DNA of 20,184 bases from DASSYK01 sp036258315 (GCA_036258315.1 DATADX010000028.1:1-20184), one strand, 5' to 3'. Counted from the stretch's first letter, positions 7,761-15,111 are shown. Numbers and translations: made by a program. Notes: generated by a model from the sequence alone, not told the origin.

Positions 7761-7806
7761 GACGGCTCAGTCGCCGGGGACCTCAGCTCCCGGTGGCTGG
7801 GCCGTC
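7761..7806 (+). terminator. 18-bp hairpin terminator, plus-strand specific
   Basis: Arms 7761-7778 (starting GACGGCTCAG) and 7789-7806 (ending GGGCCGTC) pair over 18 consecutive positions with a 10-nt loop, starting 12 nt after the DUF4394 stop. Three of the pairs are G.U in the plus transcript; in the minus transcript they become A.C mismatches. It should therefore terminate the DUF4394 mRNA much better than the convergent kinase mRNA. No U-tract follows. Confidence 0.7.
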
Positions 7807-7826
7807 GGCCCGCCGCCGGAAGCTCC

Positions 7827-9413
7827 TCACCGCGCGGCTCGGTTGAGCCGCCGGTAGATCCGGCGGTTGCGCTTGTAGAGCTCGACGAAGCGGTCGAACT
7901 GGGGGTCGTGGACCGCCGCCGCGGCGGGGTCGGGGGAGTAGGTGGCCTCGATCGGGACCGCGGCGGGGACGTCCCGCGGCTCTATCTCCCCGAGCGCGAG
8001 GAATCCCGCCAGCGCCGCTCCGCGGGCGTTGGCATAGCGGGGGTCGCCCACCTGGCCGACGTCGACGCCGAGGACGTCGGCGAAGATCTGGCACCAGAGG
8101 GCGGACTGGGCCCCGCCGCCGATGAAGTTGAGGCGGGCCAGGCTCGAGCCGGCAAAGCGCTCGACGTGGGGGCGGACCCAGCGGAGGTTGTAGGCGATGC
8201 CCTCCATCACGGCGCGGGCGTAGTGGCCCCGGGTGGTCGCAAGCGTCTGGTTGAAGAAGGCGCTGCGCGTGAAGTGATCCTCGGACGGGGCGAGGACCCC
8301 GCTGACCCAGGGGGTGAAGATCAGCCCGTCGCTGCCCGGAGGGACCACAGCAGCCAGGCGCTCGAGCCGCTCGAAGGCGTCGGGCGGCGGCGCGGGGCCG
8401 TCCGGGCTCGAGGCGTCGTATAGGAGGTTGTCCTTGAGCAGGTCGAGGCAGCGGCCGGCGGGGCCCTGCTCGGCCGAGACCTGGAGGCGCCCCGGCAGGG
8501 CGGCGGGCATCGTCGCGAGCTGGTGGGAAAGGTCGGTGCGCTTGCGGCGGGCGAGGCAGGCCAGCCAGGAGGTGGTGCCGACGACGAAGTAGCCCTCCCC
8601 CTCGGCGACGATCCCCGCGCCGATCGTCGCGGCCTGGGTGTCCATCAGGCCGCTGAGGACGCGGGTGCCCGGGCGCAGGCCGAGCTCGGTCGCCGCCGCG
8701 TCCGTGAGACCGCCCACCGCCGCGTCGACGGGGAGCAGCTCCGGCATCTTCTCGCGGTCGATCCCGGCCCAGCGCAGGAGCCGGTCGTCGTAGCGGACGG
8801 ACTCGACGTCGCGGTTGTCGGTCAGCCAGTATGGCCAGATCGTCGCGTAGGACGCTGCGGCGCGGCCCGTCATGCGGAGGTTGAGGTAGTCCATCGGCTC
8901 GAGGAAGTCCGCGGTCGCGGCGTAGATGTCGGGACGGTCGTGCTTGATGTGGAGCACGTGGCCGAGCCCGTCGATGCCGCCGAGGACCGGCGCTCCGGCG
9001 GTGCGGCGGATCCAGCCGGCCGCCTTGCGGGGCGAGTAGCCGGCGACGCGAACCGGCCCGCCGACCATCCTCCGGACGTGTGGCCCCCCGCGCGTGTCCA
9101 TCCACGAGATCGCGTTGCAGAGCGCCTCGCCGGACGCGTCGACGGGGACGGTGACGGCCCACTGCGTGGTGCAGCGGACGGCGCTGAAGCCGTCCGGCTC
9201 GACGCCGGAGCCGCGAACCGCCTCGCGTCCCGCCGCCGCCGAGGCGCGCCACCACTCCTCCGGGTCCTGCTCGGCGCCGCCGTATGGGAGGTGCTCCATG
9301 CCGATCTCGCGAATCCCGGTGCCGAGGACCTCCCCGGCGCGGGCGACCACAGCCGCCTTGGCGGCGCTCGTCCCCATGTCGATGGCGAGGATGTGCCCCC
9401 CGCCTCCCTTCAC
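7827..9413 (-). CDS. FGGY-family carbohydrate kinase (xylulokinase-like)
   Basis: ATP-dependent sugar or polyol kinase of the FGGY family; the closest resemblance is xylulokinase, but substrate is not certain. The N-terminal ATPase motif ILAIDMGTSAAK follows the start directly. Further landmarks: QDPEEWW, the substrate-contact segment ISWMDTRGG, the catalytic Asp in LSGLMDTQAATIGAG, the adenine-site region VVGTTSWLA, and the C-terminal FGGY signature around FIGGGAQSALWCQIFADVLG. I place the start at GTG 9413 (528 residues) because GAGGAA lies 4 nt upstream; GTG 9449 gives 540 residues without a ribosome site. It is downstream of the PLP-lyase gene in the same direction (57 nt gap, or 21 nt with the longer start), so probably one operon. 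The pairing does not match any standard pentose operon I know. Confidence 0.88.
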   Translation of the reverse strand: MKGGGGHILAIDMGTSAAKAAVVARAGEVLGTGIREIGMEHLPYGGAEQDPEEWWRASAAAGREAVRGSGVEPDGFSAVRCTTQWAVTVPVDASGEALCNAISWMDTRGGPHVRRMVGGPVRVAGYSPRKAAGWIRRTAGAPVLGGIDGLGHVLHIKHDRPDIYAATADFLEPMDYLNLRMTGRAAASYATIWPYWLTDNRDVESVRYDDRLLRWAGIDREKMPELLPVDAAVGGLTDAAATELGLRPGTRVLSGLMDTQAATIGAGIVAEGEGYFVVGTTSWLACLARRKRTDLSHQLATMPAALPGRLQVSAEQGPAGRCLDLLKDNLLYDASSPDGPAPPPDAFERLERLAAVVPPGSDGLIFTPWVSGVLAPSEDHFTRSAFFNQTLATTRGHYARAVMEGIAYNLRWVRPHVERFAGSSLARLNFIGGGAQSALWCQIFADVLGVDVGQVGDPRYANARGAALAGFLALGEIEPRDVPAAVPIEATYSPDPAAAAVHDPQFDRFVELYKRNRRIYRRLNRAAR

Positions 9414-9470
9414 ACCGTTCCTCGCGTTCCGCTCTCGCTTCACGCTCACGCCGGGCTCATCGGCGCGCGC

Positions 9471-10865
9471 TCACTCCCCGGGGGCCGGGGTCATGGTCGC
9501 GTCGAGGAAGGCCACCATCAGGTCGCCGGGTGCCGGCCCGCCCGCGCCGCCGCCGTACAGCGCCCCGCTCTTCGGTGGAGCGTCGGGCGGGTCCTTCGCG
9601 TAGTCGACGGCCTCGCGCAGGTCGGCGGCGAACTCCTCGATCACGCCCGGCGCCGTGTTCGGCCGCGTCACGCAGAAGTGCAGCCCGTCGGGCCGCTGAC
9701 AGCCGTTCAGGCGCCAGCCGCGCTCCTGGAGGGCGTCATTCAGGTGCCAGACGTCGAGCTCGTCGGAGCCGAAGGCGACCATGAAGGGCGAGGTGCCGAA
9801 GCGCCGCAGCTCCGGGATCGAGTCGACGGCTTCCCGCAGCTCGTCGGTGGCGCGGAGGACCGGCCCGGCCAGCTCGAGGTAGCCGCTCTCGCCGAGCCCG
9901 ACCATGGCGGCCCAGGTCGCTGCGATCAGCCCGCCCGAGCGGCTTCCGGCGATGCCGGGCGAGGCGTAGACGCCCCCGGGCCACTCCGTGTAGACGAAGT
10001 ACTGGTGATGGCGCAGCTCGGGGCTGCGGTAGAGCAGTACCCCGGTGCCTTTCGGCGCGTAGCCGTACTTGTGCGTGTCGGCCGTGATCGAGGTCACCCC
10101 GGGGAGCCGGAAGTCCCAGAGGGGAAGCTCGCGGCCGAGCCGCTCGGCCCAGGGGAGGATGAACCCGCCGAGGCAGCCGTCCACGTGGAGGCCGACGTCG
10201 CGCTCGAGGGCGAGCTCGGAGAGCGCGGGGATCGGGTCGATCACGCCGTGCGGGTAGGTGCCGGCCGAGCCGACGATCGCGACGGTGTCGGAGTCGATCA
10301 GCCCCGCCATCGCGTCCACGTCCGCCCGGAACCCGTCGTCGAGCGGCGCGTGGACGACCTCGACGCCGAGGTAGTGCGCCGCCTTGTCGAGCGCCACGTG
10401 CGCGGTCACCGGCATCACGACCCGGGGCTCGGTGATCCCCCGCTCCCGCCCGCGGTCGCGGTAGACGAGCATCGCCTCGAACAGGCCCTCGCTGCCGCCG
10501 AAGGTGAGCACCCCGCAGGGCGCGTCGCCCTCGCCGCTCGCCGCGTCCGCGCCGAACAGGTCGAGCGCCATCGCCAGGATCTCGCCCTCGAGCTTGGTCG
10601 CGCTCGGGTACATGTCGCGCTGCAGGACGTTGACGTGTGCGAACCGCTGGTAGACCTGGGTGAGGAAGGCGAAGTGGTCGGCGCCGCCGTGGTAGAGCGA
10701 GCCCGAGATCTTCCCCGCCTGGGCGGGTGCGTCCTCGCGCTCGGCCATCTCCGTCAGCTCGGAGAGGATCTCCTCCCGCGCGAGGCCCTCGGCTGGCAGG
10801 GTGCGGTGGGTCTCGTAGCGGTCGCGGTAGGGCCAGACGAAATCGAGCAGCGCTTCGCCGTCCAT
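9471..10865 (-). CDS. Sphingosine-1-phosphate lyase-like PLP enzyme
   Basis: Fold-type I, group II decarboxylase-family PLP enzyme. The sequence follows sphingosine-1-phosphate lyase more closely than glutamate or tyrosine decarboxylases: GKISGSLYHGG near 54-64, TFGGSEGLFEAML (about 124-136), PLP-stacking His in TAHVALDKAAHYLG, GSAGTYPHGVIDPI, Asp of HVDGCLGGF (about 232), the PLP lysine in TADTHKYGYAPKGTG (about 269), and QYFVYTEWPGGVYASPGIAGSR (residue numbers from the longer start). No N-terminal membrane anchor is present, as in known bacterial homologues. Expected chemistry is retro-aldol cleavage of a phosphorylated sphingoid base to phosphoethanolamine and a fatty aldehyde, but an amino-acid decarboxylase role is possible. 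ATG 10865 is favoured because TACGGT (10878-10873) would give a leaderless mRNA; GTG 10874 is the alternative. A sugar kinase lies downstream and a HAD phosphatase is divergent. Confidence 0.88.
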   Translation of the reverse strand: MDGEALLDFVWPYRDRYETHRTLPAEGLAREEILSELTEMAEREDAPAQAGKISGSLYHGGADHFAFLTQVYQRFAHVNVLQRDMYPSATKLEGEILAMALDLFGADAASGEGDAPCGVLTFGGSEGLFEAMLVYRDRGRERGITEPRVVMPVTAHVALDKAAHYLGVEVVHAPLDDGFRADVDAMAGLIDSDTVAIVGSAGTYPHGVIDPIPALSELALERDVGLHVDGCLGGFILPWAERLGRELPLWDFRLPGVTSITADTHKYGYAPKGTGVLLYRSPELRHHQYFVYTEWPGGVYASPGIAGSRSGGLIAATWAAMVGLGESGYLELAGPVLRATDELREAVDSIPELRRFGTSPFMVAFGSDELDVWHLNDALQERGWRLNGCQRPDGLHFCVTRPNTAPGVIEEFAADLREAVDYAKDPPDAPPKSGALYGGGAGGPAPGDLMVAFLDATMTPAPGE

Positions 10866-10872
10866 TCCCGAC

Positions 10873-10878
10873 ACCGTA
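10873..10878 (-). promoter_or_regulatory. Possible -10 box for the PLP lyase gene, leaderless
   Basis: TACGGT on the minus strand fits TAnnnT; transcription would begin near 10866, next to ATG 10865. No Shine-Dalgarno precedes either candidate start, which is consistent with a leaderless message. Confidence 0.35.
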
Positions 10879-10889
10879 CCCGCGGCGCC

Positions 10890-10899
10890 GCCCTAGGGC
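10890..10899. promoter_or_regulatory. 10-bp palindrome between divergent lyase and HAD genes
   Basis: GCCCTAGGGC is a perfect palindrome almost central in the short spacer between the two divergent genes. It could be an operator half or core; with only 10 bp this may be chance. Confidence 0.25.
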
Positions 10900-10922
10900 A
10901 CTGGATCGGTGATGATGCCGCC

Positions 10923-11618
10923 GTGAGCGGCGGGACGCAGGCGGTCCTCTTCGACATCGACGGGACGCTGATCGAGAGCGGCGGTGCGAGCGACCGCGCC
11001 TGGCACCGGGCATTCGAGGAGCTGCACGGGGTCGACGTCGAGATCTCCAAGGTGACGGGCAAGGGGGTGCCGGACCCCGCGGTCGGCCGCCAGGCGTTCG
11101 AGGCGGTGATCGGCCGGCAGCCCGCCGACAAGGAGATGGCGAAGCTGATGGCGCGCAGGCTCGAGTACCTGCCCGAGGAGGTCGAGAGCTCGACCGGCTA
11201 CATGGTGATGCCGGGCGTCGAGGAGACGCTCGACCGCCTGATCGACGACGGCCACCTTGTCGGCGTCGTCACCGGGAACGTCGAGGGCGCCGCCCACATC
11301 AAGCTCGCCCGCGCCAACCTGAACCGCTTCTTCTCCTTCGGCGGCTACGGCTCGGACTCGCCCCATCGCACCGAGCTGACGAGGCGCGCCCTCGAGCGCG
11401 GCGACGTCGTCGCCGGCCACGCGCTCGACCGCGCGCGCTGCTTCTCGGTCGGCGACACCCCGCTCGACGTCGAGGCCGGGCACGGCGCCGGGATCCGGGT
11501 GACCGGCGTGGCGACCGGCAAGTTCTCGGTCGAGGAGCTGCTCGACGCGAAGGCGGACGCGGCAGTCGAGTCGCTGCTGGAGCCGCTGCCGCTGCTCGAC
11601 GACGCGAGCGGTGCGTAA
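10923..11618 (+). CDS. HAD-superfamily hydrolase (phosphoglycolate phosphatase-like)
   Basis: Mg-dependent phosphatase of the haloacid dehalogenase superfamily, subclass with a helical cap, similar in layout to Gph/PGMB-type enzymes; the substrate is unknown. Motif I is LFDIDGTLIES (nucleophile D11, acid D13), motif II VVTGN (T117), motif III probably the Lys of AHIKLAR, and motif IV GDTPLDVEAG (D178, D182). The cap lies at about 20-95. Length is 231 residues, normal for the class. GTG 10923 is the only sensible start, nine residues before motif I; the frame stays open far upstream but that stretch is the antisense of the lyase and kinase genes. No Shine-Dalgarno is seen; GATGAT (10911-10916) could be a -10 for a leaderless mRNA. 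It converges on the response regulator. Confidence 0.9.
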   Translation: MSGGTQAVLFDIDGTLIESGGASDRAWHRAFEELHGVDVEISKVTGKGVPDPAVGRQAFEAVIGRQPADKEMAKLMARRLEYLPEEVESSTGYMVMPGVEETLDRLIDDGHLVGVVTGNVEGAAHIKLARANLNRFFSFGGYGSDSPHRTELTRRALERGDVVAGHALDRARCFSVGDTPLDVEAGHGAGIRVTGVATGKFSVEELLDAKADAAVESLLEPLPLLDDASGA

Positions 11619-11621
11619 CCG

Positions 11622-11659
11622 GTCGGCTGCACCGCTGATGGGGTGATAGCCCCGCCGAC
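11622..11659. terminator. Possible bidirectional terminator between convergent genes
   Basis: In the 44-nt gap between the HAD gene and the response regulator, GGGG (11640-11643) pairs with CCCC (11650-11653) over a 6-nt loop, and outer arms GTCGGC (11622-11627) and GCCGAC (11654-11659) enclose it with a 12-nt bulge on one side. The Watson-Crick pairs hold on both strands. Confidence 0.45.
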
Positions 11660-11662
11660 GGT

Positions 11663-12319
11663 TCAATCGACCAGGCGGCGGGTCACCGCCCAGCGGCTGA
11701 GCTCGTGGCGGTTGGAGAGCTGGAGCTTGCGGAGCACGGAGCTGACGTGCGCCTCGACCGTCTTCACGGAGATGTCGAGGCGCAGGGCGATCTCCTTGTA
11801 CATGTAGCCGCGGGCGATGTAGCGGAGGACCTCTCGCTCGCGCGCGGTCAGCTGATCGAGCTCGGGGTCGACCTCCTCGGCGGGGAGGTCGCCCGCGAAG
11901 GCGTCGAGCACGAACCCGGCGAGGCGCGGTGAGAAGACGGCGTCGCCGTCGCGGACGCGCCGCACGGCGCCGGCGAGCTCCTCGCCGGTGATCGTCTTCG
12001 TCACGTAGCCGCGGGCGCCGGCGCGGACGACGGCGATCACGTCCTTGGCGTCATCCGAGACCGACAGCGCGAGAAAGCGCTGCTGAGGGCGCATCCGGGC
12101 GATCTGCTCGATCACCGCGACCCCGCCTCCGCCGGGCATGTGGACGTCGAGGAGGACCACCTCGGGCTCGAGCTCGGAGATCGCGCGGACGGCCTCCTCG
12201 ACGGTCTCGGCCTCGCCGAGCACGTCGACGAGGTCGCCCAGCTCGGCCTTGACGCCCGACCGGAAGATCGCGTGGTCGTCCACGATCACGACGCTCGGGC
12301 GCTCGCTTTGCGCGTTCAT
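11663..12319 (-). CDS. NarL/LuxR-type response regulator (LiaR-like)
   Basis: DNA-binding output of the two-component system encoded with it. The N-terminal receiver domain has the acidic pair VDD (14-15), phospho-acceptor D58 in VVLLDVHMPG, the signalling Ser/Thr near ALSVSDD, and conserved K108 in GYVTKTITGEEL. The C-terminal LuxR-type helix-turn-helix runs about 153-218 with LTAREREVLRYIARG, YKEIALRLDISVKTVEAHVSSVLRKL. At 218 residues it is the standard size. Its ATG overlaps the kinase stop by 4 nt (ATGA), so the pair is translationally coupled. Partnering with a HisKA_3 kinase, and its place in the operon, suggest a LiaR/VraR-like envelope-stress regulator; target promoters cannot be seen from here. 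Confidence 0.94.
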   Translation of the reverse strand: MNAQSERPSVVIVDDHAIFRSGVKAELGDLVDVLGEAETVEEAVRAISELEPEVVLLDVHMPGGGGVAVIEQIARMRPQQRFLALSVSDDAKDVIAVVRAGARGYVTKTITGEELAGAVRRVRDGDAVFSPRLAGFVLDAFAGDLPAEEVDPELDQLTAREREVLRYIARGYMYKEIALRLDISVKTVEAHVSSVLRKLQLSNRHELSRWAVTRRLVD

Positions 12320-13560
12320 CCGCGAGTTCCGATTGTGAGCTCGACCTCGGTGCCCGCGTCGGGCTTGCTTCGGATCTCGGCGCGTCCCCCGTGCCTCTCC
12401 ATCCGGCCGATTATCGACTCGCGCAGTCCCCGCCGCTCGTCGGGCACCTTGGCGGGATCGAAGCCGGGGCCGCGGTCGTCGACGAACACCCGCGCGCCGC
12501 CGTTCTCGATCTCCGCGTAGAGCCGCACCGGGCCGCCCTCGGCGGCGAACTTGGCGGCGTTGGTGAGCGCCTCACGGGTTGCGGCGACCAGTGCCTCGTA
12601 GCGCTCGTCGATCGCGACGTCGCCGACGACGACCGCGTCGATCGGGGCGCCGTGGTCTTCCTCGACCTCGACCGCGACACCGCGAAGCGCGTCGGCGAGG
12701 CGCTCACCGGGCCGCGCCGGGGCGGTTCCGGCGAGCCAGGCGCGAAGCTCGCGCTCCTGGCGCCGTGCGAGCTTCGCGACCTCGGCGGGCTCGTCGGCCC
12801 GGCGTTGGACGAGCGCGAGCGTCTGCAGCACGGAGTCGTGCAGGTGGGCGGCGACCTCGGCCCGCTCCTGCGAGCGGATCCGCGCCGAGCGTTCGACCGT
12901 CAGCCGCCGCAGCATCCCCCACCAGAGCGGGGCGGAGATCAACGCGATCGCGATCGTGACGACGAGCCCTGCCAGCGCCGCGTCGCCCGCGGCGTCGAGC
13001 ACCCCGTTCGCCCACAGGGAGAGCAGCGCCGCCGCCAGCACGAGCGCGATTCCGAAGCCGGCGCGCGAGAGCCGCCGCGCCCGTTCGCGGCGCTCCTCCG
13101 GCGCAGGGATCGCAGCCGTGTCCCCGGCCGCCGTTTCCTCCTCGATCAGCGTCTCGGTCTCGCTCCGAGTCAGGCCCCAGAGCAGCGCGACTCCGAACGA
13201 GGCGAGCGTCAGCGGCCAGACCAAGGCGTCGCTCCACCAGATTCCGAGCTGGCGGAAGCAGAGCAGCATGCTCAGCGCCAGCAGCGCCACCCCCGCGGCG
13301 ATCCGCCAGCTGCCGCGGCGCTCCGGTCCCCGCTCGCGCCCGCTCCGCGCGCCCGGCGCGGTCCCGGCCGCAGGCATCAGCCCCCAGGCGAGCAGGTAGC
13401 CGACCGCTGCGAGCCCGCCGCTCCCGATCGTGAGCACGACGAGGCCGGCCCGGACGAGGATCGGATCGACCCCGTAGCGACGGCCGATTCCGGCGCAGAC
13501 CCCGCCCAGGATCGCCCGGGCCGGGTCGCGTCTCAGTTTCGGGCTGCGGCCGTCGCTCAC
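12316..13560 (-). CDS. PspC-fused sensor histidine kinase (HisKA_3 type)
   Basis: A 414-residue membrane sensor kinase. Residues about 9-65 form a PspC domain (RDPARAILGGVCAGIGRRYG, then a hydrophobic segment), followed by hydrophobic stretches near 85-105, 112-130, 168-188 and 193-218, so about five membrane passes and no large external sensor. The HisKA_3 dimerisation helix carries the phospho-acceptor His in VAAHLHDSVLQTLALVQ (H241). The ATPase domain shows the N-box REALTNAAKF (N334), DDRGPGFDP (361-369) and RGLRESIIGRM. GTG 13560 is chosen because it directly precedes the PspC domain; a longer frame to 13629 adds Ala/Arg-rich sequence overlapping the preceding gene. It lies 22 nt after the small membrane-protein gene. 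PspC and few-loop topology suggest it senses the membrane or the PspC/LiaF-like partner rather than a soluble ligand. Confidence 0.92.
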   Translation of the reverse strand: MSDGRSPKLRRDPARAILGGVCAGIGRRYGVDPILVRAGLVVLTIGSGGLAAVGYLLAWGLMPAAGTAPGARSGRERGPERRGSWRIAAGVALLALSMLLCFRQLGIWWSDALVWPLTLASFGVALLWGLTRSETETLIEEETAAGDTAAIPAPEERRERARRLSRAGFGIALVLAAALLSLWANGVLDAAGDAALAGLVVTIAIALISAPLWWGMLRRLTVERSARIRSQERAEVAAHLHDSVLQTLALVQRRADEPAEVAKLARRQERELRAWLAGTAPARPGERLADALRGVAVEVEEDHGAPIDAVVVGDVAIDERYEALVAATREALTNAAKFAAEGGPVRLYAEIENGGARVFVDDRGPGFDPAKVPDERRGLRESIIGRMERHGGRAEIRSKPDAGTEVELTIGTRG

Positions 13561-13582
13561 GGCTGCATCATCCCGTGGGCCG

Positions 13583-13762
13583 TCAGCGCTCGCGGGCGCC
13601 GACGCCGCTCGCGACGAGCGCGGCGCCACAGAGCCCGGCCAGGATCGCCAGCATCCAGCCGGACTCGACGTCGATCGTGCCCTCGGTCTGGAGCAGCAAC
13701 AGGGCGCCGAGGACGACGATCGCGAGGCCGGAGACGAGCGCGCTGAGCTGGGAGCGGCTCAT
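13583..13762 (-). CDS. Small two-segment membrane protein, LiaI/DUF5668-like
   Basis: A 59-residue protein with two hydrophobic helices, LVSGLAIVVLGALLLLQT (about 9-26) and WMLAILAGLCGAALVASGVG (about 36-55), joined by a short acidic turn (EGTIDVES). This hairpin layout, with a Gly-rich first helix and a Trp at the start of the second, is like the LiaI/LiaF membrane region (DUF5668). The start is ATG 13762, which overlaps the upstream stop by 4 nt (ATGA); GTG 13771 is a poorer alternative. Position between a LiaF-like protein and a kinase makes a regulatory or scaffolding role in the same stress system likely. The family assignment rests on pattern only. Confidence 0.75.
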   Translation of the reverse strand: MSRSQLSALVSGLAIVVLGALLLLQTEGTIDVESGWMLAILAGLCGAALVASGVGARER

Positions 13763-15054
13763 CGTGCGCACGCCTCCGCGGCCTCGGCCGCCTCGCCGGC
13801 ATCGTCGCCGCCGTGCACGTCGTCGTCGTCGAAGGCCCCGCGGTCTCGATCGAACTTGTCGGGATCCTCGTCGGTCACCACCAGCTGCCCGATCTGGACC
13901 TCGGAGTCGAGCACCAGCCTCGGGGCGCGGCCGGGGGGGTCACCTCGATCGAACTCGGGATCGACGCCCGCGTTCGACTCGCCGCGTGCCCAGAGCTCAC
14001 CGGCCCGGGCGTCAGCATGGCCGACGACGCAGACGCTCGTCGGCACCGAGATCACCGTCTGGCCGACGCCCAGCTTCGTCGGCGCCTGGACGACCGTCCC
14101 ATCCGCCCACGGGAGTCCGCGGAGGTCGACCTTGAGCTGGCCGATGCCGAGCTCGTAGCCGTCGGCGGGAATGTCGGTGACCGTCGCCGGCGTGTAGTCG
14201 CGCTCACCGATCGCTCCGTCGAACTCGATGTCCGTGGCGGCCACCGCGCCCGCCGGGACGGCCATCACGAGCGCCACTGCGAGCAGCCATGGGGCGCTGC
14301 GGCGAGCATCGGCGAAGAACGCGGTCGCCGCCAGCGCGACGCCGAGGGCGATCACGACGCCGGCGATCACCGCACCACTGCCGGTCGCGGTCGCCCAGGC
14401 GCTGAACAGCGCGAGCGCGAAAGCAGCGCCGATCGCGGCCGCGGCGAGGATCACGAGCGCGATCGCCCGCGCAACCCGAGGCCCGGCCGCGTCGTCGCCC
14501 TGGATCTCAGTCGTCGCGGTCTCGCCGGAGCCGCCGCCGGCCTCGCTGGCGGCGCCCGCGCGGGGCGCGCCGCCGCGGGAACCGCCGTCCTGTTGCCACG
14601 GCCAGCGCTTCGCGATCAGCCGATAGACGCCTGCGGCGACGGCGGCCAGGAAGAGGAGCCAGAGCGGCCCGATCCAGCCCCAGCCGTGATCCCAGCCCCA
14701 GAAGGGACCGGGCAGCACGACCAGGATCGCGATCCCGAGCAGGATCACCGCCCAGATCGGCGGCCTTTGATCGCGGACCGGCTCGCCGGTACCGTCGTCC
14801 TGCGGCACGATCACCGCCATCACGAGATAGGCGAGCACGCCGAAGCCGCCGAACAAGGCGGCGACCACGAAGCCCAGCCTGACGAGGGTCGGGGCGAGGT
14901 TGAGATAGTCGGCGAGCCCGCCGGCGACGCCGGCGAGCATCCGCTCGTTGCGCGAGCGGAGCAGCCGGCGGCGTGGAGCGTCGCCCGGGTCCGTGGTGTC
15001 CTGCTTGGGGGTGTCCTTCTCGTCGTCGGTGATGGGAGTAACGATGATCGCCAC
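13759..15054 (-). CDS. PspC-domain membrane protein with LiaF/ToastRack-like C-terminus
   Basis: A 431-residue multi-domain envelope protein. After a polar N-terminus, a PspC domain spans about 30-85 (RLLRSRNERMLAGVAGGLAD). Hydrophobic segments follow near 100-116, 128-144, 196-220, 226-248 and 256-273. A linker rich in Gly/Ala/Glu separates the second and third. The C-terminal part (about 285-395) has the beta-strand pattern of LiaF C-terminal/ToastRack domains: YELGIGQLKVDLRGL, LGVGQTVISVP, LVLDSEVQIGQLVV. A strongly acidic tail follows (DPDKFDRDRGAFDDDD...). GTG 15054 is the start. It heads a four-gene minus-strand operon ending with the kinase and regulator. By analogy with LiaF it may restrain the kinase until the envelope is damaged. 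Domain calls come from motifs I recognise, not a search. Confidence 0.87.
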   Translation of the reverse strand: MAIIVTPITDDEKDTPKQDTTDPGDAPRRRLLRSRNERMLAGVAGGLADYLNLAPTLVRLGFVVAALFGGFGVLAYLVMAVIVPQDDGTGEPVRDQRPPIWAVILLGIAILVVLPGPFWGWDHGWGWIGPLWLLFLAAVAAGVYRLIAKRWPWQQDGGSRGGAPRAGAASEAGGGSGETATTEIQGDDAAGPRVARAIALVILAAAAIGAAFALALFSAWATATGSGAVIAGVVIALGVALAATAFFADARRSAPWLLAVALVMAVPAGAVAATDIEFDGAIGERDYTPATVTDIPADGYELGIGQLKVDLRGLPWADGTVVQAPTKLGVGQTVISVPTSVCVVGHADARAGELWARGESNAGVDPEFDRGDPPGRAPRLVLDSEVQIGQLVVTDEDPDKFDRDRGAFDDDDVHGGDDAGEAAEAAEACAR

Positions 15055-15111
15055 GGCCCGATTCGTCTATGAGGAATCACCCCTAGCCCACCCTTAGCGG
15101 CCGGGAGGTCC

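Noticed and set aside
9414..9449. Longer FGGY kinase N-terminus from GTG 9449
   Set aside because: No ribosome site and 12 basic residues not typical of the family; GTG 9413 has GAGGAA upstream. Not excluded.
8523..10922. Long plus-strand open frame (about 800 codons) running into the HAD gene
   Set aside because: It is antisense to the FGGY kinase and PLP lyase, is rich in Arg/Gly/Val without motifs, and arises from GC-rich codon bias. Only the part from GTG 10923 is a gene.
13561..13629. Upstream extension of the histidine kinase
   Set aside because: Adds Ala/Arg/Ser-rich residues that overlap the small membrane-protein gene; the PspC domain begins right after GTG 13560.
12391..13746. 451-codon plus-strand frame opposite the histidine kinase
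   Set aside because: Arg/Pro-rich shadow; the minus strand carries clear PspC, HisKA_3 and ATPase motifs.
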